Part shown: positions 7,878-16,539 of the stretch, in pieces
How the letters are laid out: every line of letters begins with the position of its first letter
How positions within the stretch are numbered: position 1 is the first letter of the stretch
Source of the DNA: an uncultured Bacteroides sp.
Lineage (GTDB): Bacteria > Bacteroidota > Bacteroidia > Bacteroidales > Bacteroidaceae
Assembly: GCA_902492205.1 (NCBI GenBank)
Contig: CABUKU010000016.1
Location: 6,700-70,699 of the forward strand
Direction of reading: 5' to 3'
DNA length: 64,000 nucleotides
Notes under the pieces: generated by a model
Told to the model about the DNA's origin: nothing
The model's database searches: none
What the model saw: only the letters and a program-made list of their open reading frames with translations
Translations under genes and position numbers: made by a program

Positions 7878-8888
7878 TTATCCGATATTCTTTTCTTTAA
7901 TCAGATATTCTGCAATCTGAACGGCATTCAATGCAGCACCTTTCTTAATCTGGTCGCCCACAATCCAGAAAGTTAATCCGCAATCATCGGTCAGGTCTTT
8001 ACGGATGCGTCCTACATAAACAGGATCTTTGCCTGAAAGGAATAATGGCATCGGGTATTCTTTCTTTTCCGGATTATCTTCAAGTACAAGCCCTTCGCCT
8101 TTGGCAAATGCTTCACGTGCTTCTGCTACCGAGATAGGCTTTTCTGTTTCTACCCAAATGCTTTCAGAGTGTGCTCTGAGTGCAGGTACGCGAACACATG
8201 TAGCACTGACTTTAACGTCGGAGTGCATGATTTTGCGTGTTTCGTTATACATTTTCATCTCTTCCTTGGTATAGCCGTTTTCGGTAAATACGTCGATTTG
8301 GGGAATGAGGTTAAATGCCAACTGGTAAGCAAACTTTTCTACGGTAACAGGTTCGCCTGCCAATACTTGTTTGTATTGTTCATAAAGTTCATCCATTGCA
8401 GCAGCTCCGGCTCCACTGGCAGCCTGGTATGTGGAAACGTGTACTTTCTTTATATGAGAAATGTCTTCAATTGCTTTTAATGCAACTACCATTTGGATAG
8501 TTGTACAGTTAGGATTGGCAATGATTCCGCGTGGGCGGTCTTTTGCATCGGCTGCGTTTACTTCAGGCACTACCAATGGCACATCGTTATCCATTCGGAA
8601 AGCACTTGAGTTGTCAATCATGACTGCTCCGTATTTGGTGATGGTTTCTGCATACTCTTTTGAAGTTCCTGCACCTGCCGATGTAAAGGCAATATCCACA
8701 CCCTTAAAGTCATCGTTGTGTTGCAGAAGTTTGACCTCGATTTCTTTACCACGGAAAGTGTATTTAGTACCGGCACTGCGTTTGGAACCGAACAATACTA
8801 ACTCGTCCATGGGGAAGTTTCTTTCATCGAGCACGCGTAGGAACTCTTGTCCCACCGCTCCGCTTACGCCAACAATAGCTACTTTCAT
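7878..8888 (-). CDS. asd: aspartate-semialdehyde dehydrogenase
   Basis: Reduces aspartyl-4-phosphate to aspartate semialdehyde with NADPH, the branch point for lysine/diaminopimelate, threonine and methionine. At 336 residues it is of normal length. The N-terminal nucleotide-binding GVSGAVGQEFLRVL (7-20) and the catalytic Cys128 in ANPNCTTIQM are intact, as are the substrate-binding EAAxGAGA-like QAASGAGAAAMDEL and the downstream RVPALRAHSE. It is transcribed alone, from the promoter at 8965-8996 to the terminator at 7818-7854. Confidence 0.96.
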   Translation of the reverse strand: MKVAIVGVSGAVGQEFLRVLDERNFPMDELVLFGSKRSAGTKYTFRGKEIEVKLLQHNDDFKGVDIAFTSAGAGTSKEYAETITKYGAVMIDNSSAFRMDNDVPLVVPEVNAADAKDRPRGIIANPNCTTIQMVVALKAIEDISHIKKVHVSTYQAASGAGAAAMDELYEQYKQVLAGEPVTVEKFAYQLAFNLIPQIDVFTENGYTKEEMKMYNETRKIMHSDVKVSATCVRVPALRAHSESIWVETEKPISVAEAREAFAKGEGLVLEDNPEKKEYPMPLFLSGKDPVYVGRIRKDLTDDCGLTFWIVGDQIKKGAALNAVQIAEYLIKEKNIG

Positions 8889-8964
8889 CTTTTTTTTCTT
8901 TTGTTTAAATTGTGAATAATCTTCTCGGATTTACGTACCTTCGCAAGCCGTAAATACCACGTTG

Positions 8965-8996
8965 CAAAAATATAACATTTTGCAATATAAACATCA
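8965..8996 (-). promoter_or_regulatory. asd promoter
   Basis: On the minus strand, TTG at 8996-8994 is followed after 21 bp by TATTTTTG at 8972-8965, the Bacteroides -33/-7 arrangement. Confidence 0.6.
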
Positions 8997-9001
8997 ATTT
9001 A

Positions 9002-11347
9002 ATGAGAAGAATTCTAATAACTCTCTGTTTTTCTTTGATTTTTTGCTCTTGTACACAGAATATAGGCAACTTATATGATGCAAATCAATTAAAATTCATT
9101 TCATGGGACGGATTAACCGATAAATTTATAATAGAAGAAAACTCCGATTTTCAACTGAATGACGAGGAGAAAGAAGGAGTGGCTTATCTTTATGCCATAT
9201 CGGGACGAATAAAAGAAACAGTGTGGCGTTTCACGGCAGACTTTCGCTTTAATCCTTCATCCAAATCATTTGTGCGTTACTATCCGGTAGCTTCTTCCAA
9301 TGACTTTGCGGATAATACCGAAGGATATTTTATTCAATTAGGCAGCACTACGGATGAAGTCTCTTTGTATCGGCAGGATGGTGATGAATGCCACAAGCTT
9401 GTTACGGGAAGAAAAAAGTTGTTGAATCATTCATCATTCAGTGTTTCGGTTAAGGTGACTTGTGATGTGGACGGAAAATGGACGTTATACTCTTATCTTC
9501 CCGGCATGGATTCCGGTTGGTATGAGGAAGGAATAGCATTGGACGATACTTATACCGTATCTTCTTATATGGGCTTTTACATGGAATATTCTCCTAGTTA
9601 TTCTTCCAAACTATCCATAAGCAATGTGTCTGTGAAGAATATTTCCGACGATGAAAACGATGATTCTGATAATTCTCCGGAAGAAACTCCTTCCGTTTCT
9701 GCTTCTTTCGGCGATGTGGTATTCAGTGAAATTATGGCTAATCCGGTTGGTGCTTATGCATTACCCGAGGTGGAATATATAGAACTGTATAACCGTACTG
9801 AGAAACCTTTATCTTTGAATGGTTGGAAACTCTTTTACGGAACAAAGACTTACTCTTTAGGTGAGGCTTCTATCAAAGCTCATGGTTATATGATACTCTA
9901 TCATGAAAAGTATGCTTCCCAATTATCAAATTGGAAAATCTCTTTGCTGCCAATGAAGTCTTTCCCGATTCTGGCGAATACAGGGAAATTGCTTTATTTG
10001 GAAGATACAGCGGGACAGCTTGTTTCATGGACTGACTATTCTGATACTTGGTATAAAGACGACTTTAAGAAGAAGGGAGGATTCTCTTTGGAATGTATAG
10101 ATGTGGATAATCTTTCGGGCTTGACGGACAATTGGAAGGCAACTGCGGATAAACGCGGAGGTACACCGGGAGAGGAAAACTCGGTGAAATCAGCCAATTC
10201 GGATAATATCCTTCCCTGTGTATCCGACTATTACTTGGCTGCTCCCGATACTTTTGTCATTAACTTTACAAAGCCTATGCAATTGACTACTCTTTTGGCT
10301 ATGGACAACTATTATCAAACTGCTGCATCGGGGACAATTGATAAATTAATGGCGGAATACCCTTGTGGCAAGAGTGTCCGTCTTGTGTTACAGCAACCTT
10401 TGAATGTCGGTGAGTTAGTGGAGTATCGTTTGGATGGCTTGAAAGATATTTCGGGTTTCGATTTAAACGGTGAATTGACTGTCCGGGCAAAGTTGAATGA
10501 GGAAGCAGAGCAAGGGGATGTCTTATTGAATGAAATTCTATTTAATCCTCGTTCGGGAGGAGTGGATTATGTGGAGCTTTATAACAACACAGATAAATAC
10601 ATAGCCTTGAACGGCCTTTACTTCTCTTCCCGTAGGAGTGACAGCACTTTTTCCGATGGAATGGTACTTTCTAAAACATCTCAATCCTTTTCTCCTCATT
10701 CATATCTATGCTTTACTTCCGATATAAATACAGTAGCCAATCAATATAGCTGTGTACGGGAAAACATGCGTGAACTGTCAAAGTTGCCCGGACTGCCCGA
10801 TGATAAAGGGAGCATCGTGCTGCTGACCGCAGGAGGTGAAGTGATAGATGAATTCTCATATACAGAAAAAATGCACACGGCACTGTTAAAGGATACCGAA
10901 GGCTTTTCCCTTGAGAAACGTTTCCCGGCATTAAATTCCTCAAACTCTTCACACTGGCTTACTGCTTCTACGGGGGCAGGTGGAGGAACTCCCGGTTATC
11001 AGAACTCCCAATACAGGGAACCCGGTACCGTTATTGCTGAAGGCTTTGCGCTTGAAAACAAATCTTTCTCGCCAAATAATGACGGAAATAACGATGAATT
11101 GGTGATTTCTTATGCTGTTTCGGGCGATAACTTTGTTGCCGATGTGAAAGTGTATGATGCAAGCGGCAGATTGGTTGCTACCATAGCCGATTGTGCAATA
11201 CTGGCATCAAAAGGGACTTTTGTCTGGACGGGTAAGGATGATAGCGGAAAACTATGCCGGTTAGGGATGTATGTCATTTATGCAGAGGCTTATAATCCAA
11301 GCGGCGAAGTGAGGAATTATAAACTTTCCTGCACTTTATCCCGGTGA
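9002..11347 (+). CDS. lamin-tail-domain lipoprotein with C-terminal FlgD-like domain
   Basis: A 781-residue secreted lipoprotein (lipobox FCSC, Cys17). Domains in order are an N-terminal lectin-like beta sandwich (about 25-215), an acidic linker, a first lamin-tail domain (starting VFSEIMANP near 239, with EYIELYNRTEKPLSLNGWKL), an Ig-like/SbsA segment (about 400-495, FVINFTKPM), a second lamin-tail domain (DVLLNEILFNP near 504, DYVELYNNTDKYIALNGLYF), and a C-terminal FlgD/CHU_C-like domain (from FSPNNDGNND near 690). Bacteroidetes surface proteins of this type are usually called hypothetical; adhesion or a role with extracellular nucleases has been suggested for lamin-tail proteins but is not shown by this sequence. 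Confidence 0.82.
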   Translation: MRRILITLCFSLIFCSCTQNIGNLYDANQLKFISWDGLTDKFIIEENSDFQLNDEEKEGVAYLYAISGRIKETVWRFTADFRFNPSSKSFVRYYPVASSNDFADNTEGYFIQLGSTTDEVSLYRQDGDECHKLVTGRKKLLNHSSFSVSVKVTCDVDGKWTLYSYLPGMDSGWYEEGIALDDTYTVSSYMGFYMEYSPSYSSKLSISNVSVKNISDDENDDSDNSPEETPSVSASFGDVVFSEIMANPVGAYALPEVEYIELYNRTEKPLSLNGWKLFYGTKTYSLGEASIKAHGYMILYHEKYASQLSNWKISLLPMKSFPILANTGKLLYLEDTAGQLVSWTDYSDTWYKDDFKKKGGFSLECIDVDNLSGLTDNWKATADKRGGTPGEENSVKSANSDNILPCVSDYYLAAPDTFVINFTKPMQLTTLLAMDNYYQTAASGTIDKLMAEYPCGKSVRLVLQQPLNVGELVEYRLDGLKDISGFDLNGELTVRAKLNEEAEQGDVLLNEILFNPRSGGVDYVELYNNTDKYIALNGLYFSSRRSDSTFSDGMVLSKTSQSFSPHSYLCFTSDINTVANQYSCVRENMRELSKLPGLPDDKGSIVLLTAGGEVIDEFSYTEKMHTALLKDTEGFSLEKRFPALNSSNSSHWLTASTGAGGGTPGYQNSQYREPGTVIAEGFALENKSFSPNNDGNNDELVISYAVSGDNFVADVKVYDASGRLVATIADCAILASKGTFVWTGKDDSGKLCRLGMYVIYAEAYNPSGEVRNYKLSCTLSR

Positions 11348-11452
11348 TTATTACGGAGAAAGACATAAACTCTTATTATATATTACTTTGTAATCTGAGT
11401 GGTTTTTTGTTCCTTTGCAGTGGATTAATCCATGCATTTAACTGTACTTTGT

Positions 11453-13585
11453 ATGAATTTATTTGATTTCACTTTTAATCTTCCCATAACAGATCCGACT
11501 TGGATATTTTTCCTTGTGCTCATTATCATTCTTTTTGCACCGATGATATTGGGACGTTTGCATATTCCCCATATCATAGGAATGATACTTGCAGGAGTGC
11601 TGGTTGGAGAACATGGACTCAACTTGCTGACTTATGATAGCAGTTTTAAGCTGTTTGGGAAAGTAGGCTTGTATTATATCATGTTCCTTGCCGGATTGGA
11701 AATGAATATGAGTGATTTCAAAAAGAACAGAGGGAAAGCGGTGGTGCTTGGATTGCTTGCATTTGTTCTTCCGATGGTGCTGGGCTTTATCAGTAATGTT
11801 ACCATATTGCAGTACGGGGTTATTACTTCTATTTTGCTTGCCAGTATGTATGGTTCCCACACTTTGGTTGCATATCCCATAGTGTTGCGTTATGGAATTT
11901 CCCGGCAACGCAGTGTCAGTATTGCAGTAGGCGGTACGGCTGTGACCGATACCTTGACTTTGTTGGTCTTGGCCGTTATCGGAGGTTTGTATAAAGGTGA
12001 GGCTTCCGAGATGTTTTGGGTTTGGCTCGTGGTGAAAGTCATCTTTCTGGGTTTCCTGATTATCTTTTTCTTTCCCCGGATAGGACGTTGGTTCTTTAGG
12101 AAATATAGCGATGGAGTAATGCAATTTGTCTTTGTGCTGGCTATGGTTTTCTTGGGAGCGGGCTTAATGGAGTTTGTCGGAATGGAAGGAATTTTGGGTG
12201 CTTTTCTTGCGGGATTGGTTCTTAACCGTTTGATTCCCCACGTGTCTCCGTTGATGAATCACCTTGAATTTGTTGGAAATGCCCTTTTCATCCCTTATTT
12301 CCTGATAGGAGTGGGTATGATTATCAACGTTCATATTATATTCGGGCATGGTGATGCTTTGAAAGTAGCTTTGGTGATGACGTTTATGGCTCTGTCCAGT
12401 AAATGGCTGGCATGCTGGGTTACACAAAAAATATATGGAATGCGTGCCATTGAACGCAAGTTGATGTTCGGTTTGAGCAGTGCGCAGGCGGCAGCAACCT
12501 TGGCGGCTGTGCTGGTTGGCTATAATATCATTCTTCCCGGTGGCGAACGTCTTTTGAATGAAGATGTCCTGAACGGAACAGTAGTATTGATTCTTCTTAC
12601 TTGTATTATCAGCTCGTTTGTAACCGAACGTGCCGCCCGGAATGTGGCTACGGCAGAGTCCCATCAGGAAGAAGGTAAGGATAAAAAGGAGAAAGAGCAG
12701 ATATTAATCCCGATTGCCAACCCTGATACGATCGAAGAATTGATTAATTTGGGATTGGTCATAAAAGATCCCAAACAAAAGAACGAACTTATAGCCCTGA
12801 GTGTCATCAATGATAATAATGACTCCGAAGAGAAAGAGTTGCAGGGCAAGCGTAATCTGGAAAAAGCGGCGATGATTGCTGCTGCGGCAGATACTCCGGT
12901 CAACATGGTGAGCCGTTATGATCTTAACATTGCTTCGGGAATAGTGCATACGGTGAAAGAATATGATGTTACGGAAGTGGTTATCGGTTTGCACCGCAAG
13001 GCAAACATTGTAGACTCTTTCTTTGGTAATCTTGCCGAAGGACTGCTGAAAGGTACACACCGCCAAGTGATGATTGCAAAGTTCCTTATGCCGGTCAATA
13101 CCCTGCGGCGCATAATAGTTGCCGTCCCTTCCAAGGCAGAATATGAAGCCGGTTTTACCAAATGGGTGGAACACTTTTGCCGGATGGGCAGTGTGCTCAG
13201 TTGCCGTGTGCATTTCTTTGCAAACGAACAGACACTTCCGATACTTCAAAACCTCGTGAAGAAGAAATACTCCGGTACGCCCACCGAGTTCTCCCGTTTG
13301 GATGATTGGGATGATTTGCTTTTACTTACCGGGCAGGTAAATTTCGATCATTTAATGGTTGTTGTCAGTGCCCGTCCGGGTTCTATCTCTTATAATCCTT
13401 CGTTTGAGCGGTTACCGGCGCAACTTAGCAAATACTTTGCCAATAATAGTTTGATTATCCTGTATCCCGATCAGTTCGGTGAACCGCAGGAGATTGTTTC
13501 TTTCTCCGATCCGCGTGGGCATAACGAATCGCAACATTACGACAAGATTGGTAAATGGTTTTATAAATGGTTTAAAAAGAACTGA
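11453..13585 (+). CDS. cation:proton antiporter (CPA2/KefB-like) with C-terminal Usp-like domains
   Basis: Inner-membrane monovalent cation/H+ antiporter. Residues about 15-395 are the Na_H_Exchanger fold with roughly 12 hydrophobic segments, including RLHIPHIIGMILAGVLVGEHG and the GLEFVG/GLVLNRLIP region. The C-terminal 290 residues are cytosolic with two universal-stress-like folds (ILIPIANPDTIEELINLGL and the region around RRIIVAVPSKAEYE) in place of the RCK domain of KefB/C. The start at 11453 (MNLFDFTFNLP) is preferred to the in-frame ATG at 11432. The stop overlaps the next start (ATGA at 13582-13585 region), so translation of the ThiF gene is probably coupled. Confidence 0.9.
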   Translation: MNLFDFTFNLPITDPTWIFFLVLIIILFAPMILGRLHIPHIIGMILAGVLVGEHGLNLLTYDSSFKLFGKVGLYYIMFLAGLEMNMSDFKKNRGKAVVLGLLAFVLPMVLGFISNVTILQYGVITSILLASMYGSHTLVAYPIVLRYGISRQRSVSIAVGGTAVTDTLTLLVLAVIGGLYKGEASEMFWVWLVVKVIFLGFLIIFFFPRIGRWFFRKYSDGVMQFVFVLAMVFLGAGLMEFVGMEGILGAFLAGLVLNRLIPHVSPLMNHLEFVGNALFIPYFLIGVGMIINVHIIFGHGDALKVALVMTFMALSSKWLACWVTQKIYGMRAIERKLMFGLSSAQAAATLAAVLVGYNIILPGGERLLNEDVLNGTVVLILLTCIISSFVTERAARNVATAESHQEEGKDKKEKEQILIPIANPDTIEELINLGLVIKDPKQKNELIALSVINDNNDSEEKELQGKRNLEKAAMIAAAADTPVNMVSRYDLNIASGIVHTVKEYDVTEVVIGLHRKANIVDSFFGNLAEGLLKGTHRQVMIAKFLMPVNTLRRIIVAVPSKAEYEAGFTKWVEHFCRMGSVLSCRVHFFANEQTLPILQNLVKKKYSGTPTEFSRLDDWDDLLLLTGQVNFDHLMVVVSARPGSISYNPSFERLPAQLSKYFANNSLIILYPDQFGEPQEIVSFSDPRGHNESQHYDKIGKWFYKWFKKN

Positions 13586-14295
13586 TGGAAAACTGGCAAC
13601 AAAGAACAGAACTCCTTTTGGGAGAAGAAAAGATAAATCGTCTGCGTAATTCACATGTATTGGTCGTTGGCTTGGGAGGCGTGGGCGCCTATGCTGCCGA
13701 AATGATCTGTCGCGCCGGAGTGGGACGGATGACGATTGTAGATGCCGATACCGTTCAGCCGACTAACATAAACAGGCAACTGCCTGCCCTGCACTCCACG
13801 ATTGGAATGCCTAAGGCGGATGTGCTGGCTGCAAGGTTTAAAGACATAAATCCCGATATACAACTGACCGTTCTCCCTGTTTATCTGAAAGATGAGAACA
13901 TTCCCGAATTGCTCGACTCTGCAAAGTTCGATTTCGTGGTCGATGCGATTGATACCATAAGTCCCAAGTGCTTTCTTATTTACAATGCCCTTATCAGGAA
14001 GTTGAAAATTGTTTCCAGCATGGGAGCAGGGGCAAAGAGCGATATTACTCAGGTGAGATTTGCCGATTTATGGGAAACTTACCACTGCGGGTTGAGTAAG
14101 GCTGTAAGGAAACGTCTGCAAAAAATGGGAATGAAAAGGAAACTTCCCGTGGTGTTCAGCATTGAACAATCCAATCCCTCCGCTGTTATATTAACCGATG
14201 AAGAGCAAAACAAGAAGTCGACGAACGGAACCGTAAGTTATATGCCTGCTGTGTTCGGTTGTTATCTGGCGGAATATGTAATAAAAAGATTATAA
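13585..14295 (+). CDS. tcdA: tRNA threonylcarbamoyladenosine dehydratase (TcdA/CsdL, ThiF family)
   Basis: E1-like enzyme that uses ATP to cyclise t6A37 of tRNA to ct6A. The Rossmann loop VLVVGLGGVGAYAAEMICRAG (near 26-46), the acidic DAD that follows it, NRQLPAL and the VDAIDTISPK segment are typical of TcdA rather than ThiF or MoeB. The 236-residue length also fits. No Zn-binding CxxC pair is evident, as in TcdA. It overlaps the antiporter stop by one base and is followed 8 bp later by the LolD-type ATPase. Confidence 0.9.
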   Translation: MENWQQRTELLLGEEKINRLRNSHVLVVGLGGVGAYAAEMICRAGVGRMTIVDADTVQPTNINRQLPALHSTIGMPKADVLAARFKDINPDIQLTVLPVYLKDENIPELLDSAKFDFVVDAIDTISPKCFLIYNALIRKLKIVSSMGAGAKSDITQVRFADLWETYHCGLSKAVRKRLQKMGMKRKLPVVFSIEQSNPSAVILTDEEQNKKSTNGTVSYMPAVFGCYLAEYVIKRL

Positions 14296-14303
14296 CGCAA
14301 GAT

Positions 14304-14951
14304 ATGATTAAATTAGAAGGAATAACCAAAAGCTTCGGTTCGCTGCAAGTGCTGAAAGGCATTGACCTTGAAATTGCCAAAGGCGAGATTGTGAGCATCG
14401 TAGGTCCTAGCGGGGCAGGTAAAACCACCCTTTTGCAGATAATGGGAACACTTGATAAACCCGACTCGGGAACAATCTGCCTGAACAATATCGAGGTGAG
14501 TCGCATGAAAGAGAAAGAACTTTCCGCTTTCCGCAACAGGCACATCGGTTTTGTTTTTCAGTTCCACCAGTTGCTACCCGAATTTACAGCATTGGAAAAC
14601 GTGATGATTCCGGCTTTTATTGCGGGTGTGCGGACAAAGGAAGCGACAGAACGGGCAAAAGATATACTGAATTTCATGGGACTCTCCGACAGGGCGACTC
14701 ATAAACCGGGTGAACTCTCGGGAGGAGAGAAACAACGTGTGGCAGTGGCACGCGCATTGGTAAACAATCCTGCCGTGATTCTTGCCGACGAACCTTCGGG
14801 AAGTCTTGATACCCATAATAAAGAAGAACTGCATCAACTGTTCTTCGACCTGAGAAACAGGTTTGAACAAACCTTCGTTATTGTTACTCACGATGAAGGA
14901 TTGGCACAGATTACAGATAGAACTATACACATGGTGGACGGAAGAATATGA
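14304..14951 (+). CDS. LolD-type ABC transporter ATP-binding protein
   Basis: A 215-residue ABC ATPase of the MacB/LolD/FtsE subgroup. Walker A GPSGAGKT (about 35-42), Q-loop FQFHQLLPEFTALENV, signature LSGGEKQRVAVARAL, Walker B VILADEPSGSLD and switch His in IVTHD are all intact. No permease is adjacent, so its partner (LolCE-like for lipoprotein export, or MacB-type) must be elsewhere. The start at 14304 is preferred to the longer frame, which reads back into tcdA. The gene ends with TGA at 14949-14951. Confidence 0.88.
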   Translation: MIKLEGITKSFGSLQVLKGIDLEIAKGEIVSIVGPSGAGKTTLLQIMGTLDKPDSGTICLNNIEVSRMKEKELSAFRNRHIGFVFQFHQLLPEFTALENVMIPAFIAGVRTKEATERAKDILNFMGLSDRATHKPGELSGGEKQRVAVARALVNNPAVILADEPSGSLDTHNKEELHQLFFDLRNRFEQTFVIVTHDEGLAQITDRTIHMVDGRI

Positions 14952-14979
14952 TAAACATGTATAAAATAATAAGTAGCTT

Positions 14980-16317
14980 ATGTTGCATTTGCCGTGTCGG
15001 ATTCACTCCGGGCGGCAAGCTCACCGGAGAACGCTCTGTTCTCCGGCAGACCTTGGCTTGCCGTGCCGTTGGCAGTCGTCGTCCCTTTGCCGGACAGCGA
15101 CACGGATACTTGCATGCTTCCTGTTCTTCTTTCTTTTTTCTCTAACTACCCGTTCTGCAGAACCCGACTCGCTGCGGAAACACCTCTCCATAAATTTCGG
15201 AACACATTTCGGTAAGATACTCAAAGCAGACGAGTATGTCAGTGACTTCCTGAAACGGGGGAATAATCATATCTACAATATAGCGGTGGGTTATCGTCCT
15301 TTGCCTTCGGATAGCAACCGGTATGCTTCCGCTTTCAATTACCCCACTTTCACGGCGGGCATAGTGATTGGTGACTTTCACCAAGTGCGAATGCATAAGG
15401 AATCGAGCCGGGTAAATTACTCGTCACACATGGGAACTGTCGTAGGACTTTACGGGGCTTTTAACCGTAGAATGTTTAATATCGGCAATTTCAGTATGGA
15501 TTATGCGTTGGAGAATGGTTTGGCTTATGGCAGTCGCCCCTATAATCCTGTGAATAACGTAGATAATGAATTGATAGGTTCTTCCTTTCTGTTCTATTTC
15601 GGAGCGGGGCTTTACATGAATTACCTTATAGGCGGTCATTTGGAACTGAGTATAGGAACGGAGTTTAAACACTTTTCCAACGGAGCACTCGATCGCCCCA
15701 ATAAAGGAGCCAACACCGTAGGCATCGGTGTGCGTGCCCGTTATTATTTCGACAAGCAACCGCAACGCTTTGCCAAACTGCCGTATAAGCCCTTTAAGCG
15801 TCACTTCTATTACAATGTGTCCGCAGGTATTGCCGGAAAGAGTCTTTTGGACGAATGGTTGCTTTATTACTACAATACCCCCGAAGGCGATCCGAAATAT
15901 CGCACGGATCACTATAAAATATATCCTGCCGTTACCTTCTCCGCCGATGCCATGTACCGTTATGCCCGCCGTTATGGTTCGGGTATCGGGGTAGATGTCT
16001 TTTATACCCCTTATGCCAACCGTATTAAAGAGATTGACGAAACTGCGGGGAGAGACTTAAAGCACGATGTATGGTCGGTGGGAATTGCATTGAAACATGA
16101 GGTTTACTATAAGAATCTTGCCCTTTCCATGAGTATAGGATATTATCTTCACCGCGAAATGGGCTATCTTTCTTCTGAAGATGAGAAGCCTTATTATGAA
16201 CGTTTGGGATTAAGATATTATTTTCCCAAGCTTGGAAATATATTCATAGGTTATCATGTAAAAGCACATCTTACGAAGGCGGATTTTATGGAGTTTTGCG
16301 TAGGTGTGCAGTTTTAA
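14980..16317 (+). CDS. acyloxyacyl hydrolase / PagL-like lipid A deacylase
   Basis: Predicted outer-membrane beta-barrel that removes an acyl chain from lipid A. The barrel runs from about residue 70; the PagL catalytic signature is EFKHFSNGALDRPNKG (near 227-242, His-Ser pair), followed by GVRARYYF. A second conserved barrel-like half follows, ending FCVGVQF. The N terminus is odd: codons 5-42 come from a GC-rich palindromic element (14992-15105), and the hydrophobic signal core LACFLFFFLFSLTTRSA lies behind it. Removing the element in frame gives a normal signal peptide beginning MLHLILACFLFF. The true start is uncertain; an ATG at 14948 overlapping the previous stop is in another frame. 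Confidence 0.75.
   Translation: MLHLPCRIHSGRQAHRRTLCSPADLGLPCRWQSSSLCRTATRILACFLFFFLFSLTTRSAEPDSLRKHLSINFGTHFGKILKADEYVSDFLKRGNNHIYNIAVGYRPLPSDSNRYASAFNYPTFTAGIVIGDFHQVRMHKESSRVNYSSHMGTVVGLYGAFNRRMFNIGNFSMDYALENGLAYGSRPYNPVNNVDNELIGSSFLFYFGAGLYMNYLIGGHLELSIGTEFKHFSNGALDRPNKGANTVGIGVRARYYFDKQPQRFAKLPYKPFKRHFYYNVSAGIAGKSLLDEWLLYYYNTPEGDPKYRTDHYKIYPAVTFSADAMYRYARRYGSGIGVDVFYTPYANRIKEIDETAGRDLKHDVWSVGIALKHEVYYKNLALSMSIGYYLHREMGYLSSEDEKPYYERLGLRYYFPKLGNIFIGYHVKAHLTKADFMEFCVGVQF
14992..15105. repeat. 114-bp nested palindromic element inserted in a coding region
   Basis: Terminal inverted repeats CCGTGTCG (14992-14999) and CGACACGG (15098-15105) enclose a stem GGCAAGC/GCTTGCC (15014-15020 with 15056-15062) that contains a perfect CCGGAGAAC/GTTCTCCGG hairpin (15024-15046). 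A second small hairpin is TGCC-GTT-GGCA (15064-15074). 75 of 114 bases are G or C, against AT-rich flanks. The length is a multiple of three and all three forward frames are open across it. Confidence 0.75.
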
Positions 16318-16520
16318 GGTGAAACGTAGGCATAGTTAAGGTAAAACGTCCCGTATGTTAAGCATAAACATAAGGACGTTTTTATATATAGGTGTAGACC
16401 TTATTTGTATTAAGTGTAGAGATTATATGTAATAGGAGTAGAGTTTAATGGAATTTGGTGTAGGCATAATTAAGAATATGTCAGGTCGTTTTGCCTTAGG
16501 TGTATGGGGTAACGGGTTTA
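16318..16520. repeat. degenerate repeat array, 21-22-bp period (array H)
   Basis: Between the PagL-like stop and the convergent HhH gene the spacer is made of phased units. GGTnAAACG begins at 16318 and 16340, with a related GCATAAACA at 16362. GGTGTAG-like words begin at 16391, 16413, 16435, 16457 and 16499, so steps are 22, 22, 22 and then 42 (two of 21). The units are less palindromic than in the other arrays, apart from AACGTCC...GGACGTT (16346-16380), which could act as a terminator stem for the PagL-like gene. Confidence 0.7.
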
Positions 16521-16539
16521 GCTTTCCGTATGTTTTAAT

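Noticed and set aside
11459..12124. A 221-codon antisense frame opposite the antiporter
   Set aside because: It is Gln/His/Ser-rich without any motif, as expected opposite hydrophobic membrane codons.
14948..15145. A separate small gene starting at 14948, overlapping the LolD-type stop
   Set aside because: It has the attractive ATGA overlap and a plausible first dozen residues, but it then reads through the GC-rich palindrome and stops. It is not in frame with the barrel; a frameshifted original start cannot be excluded.
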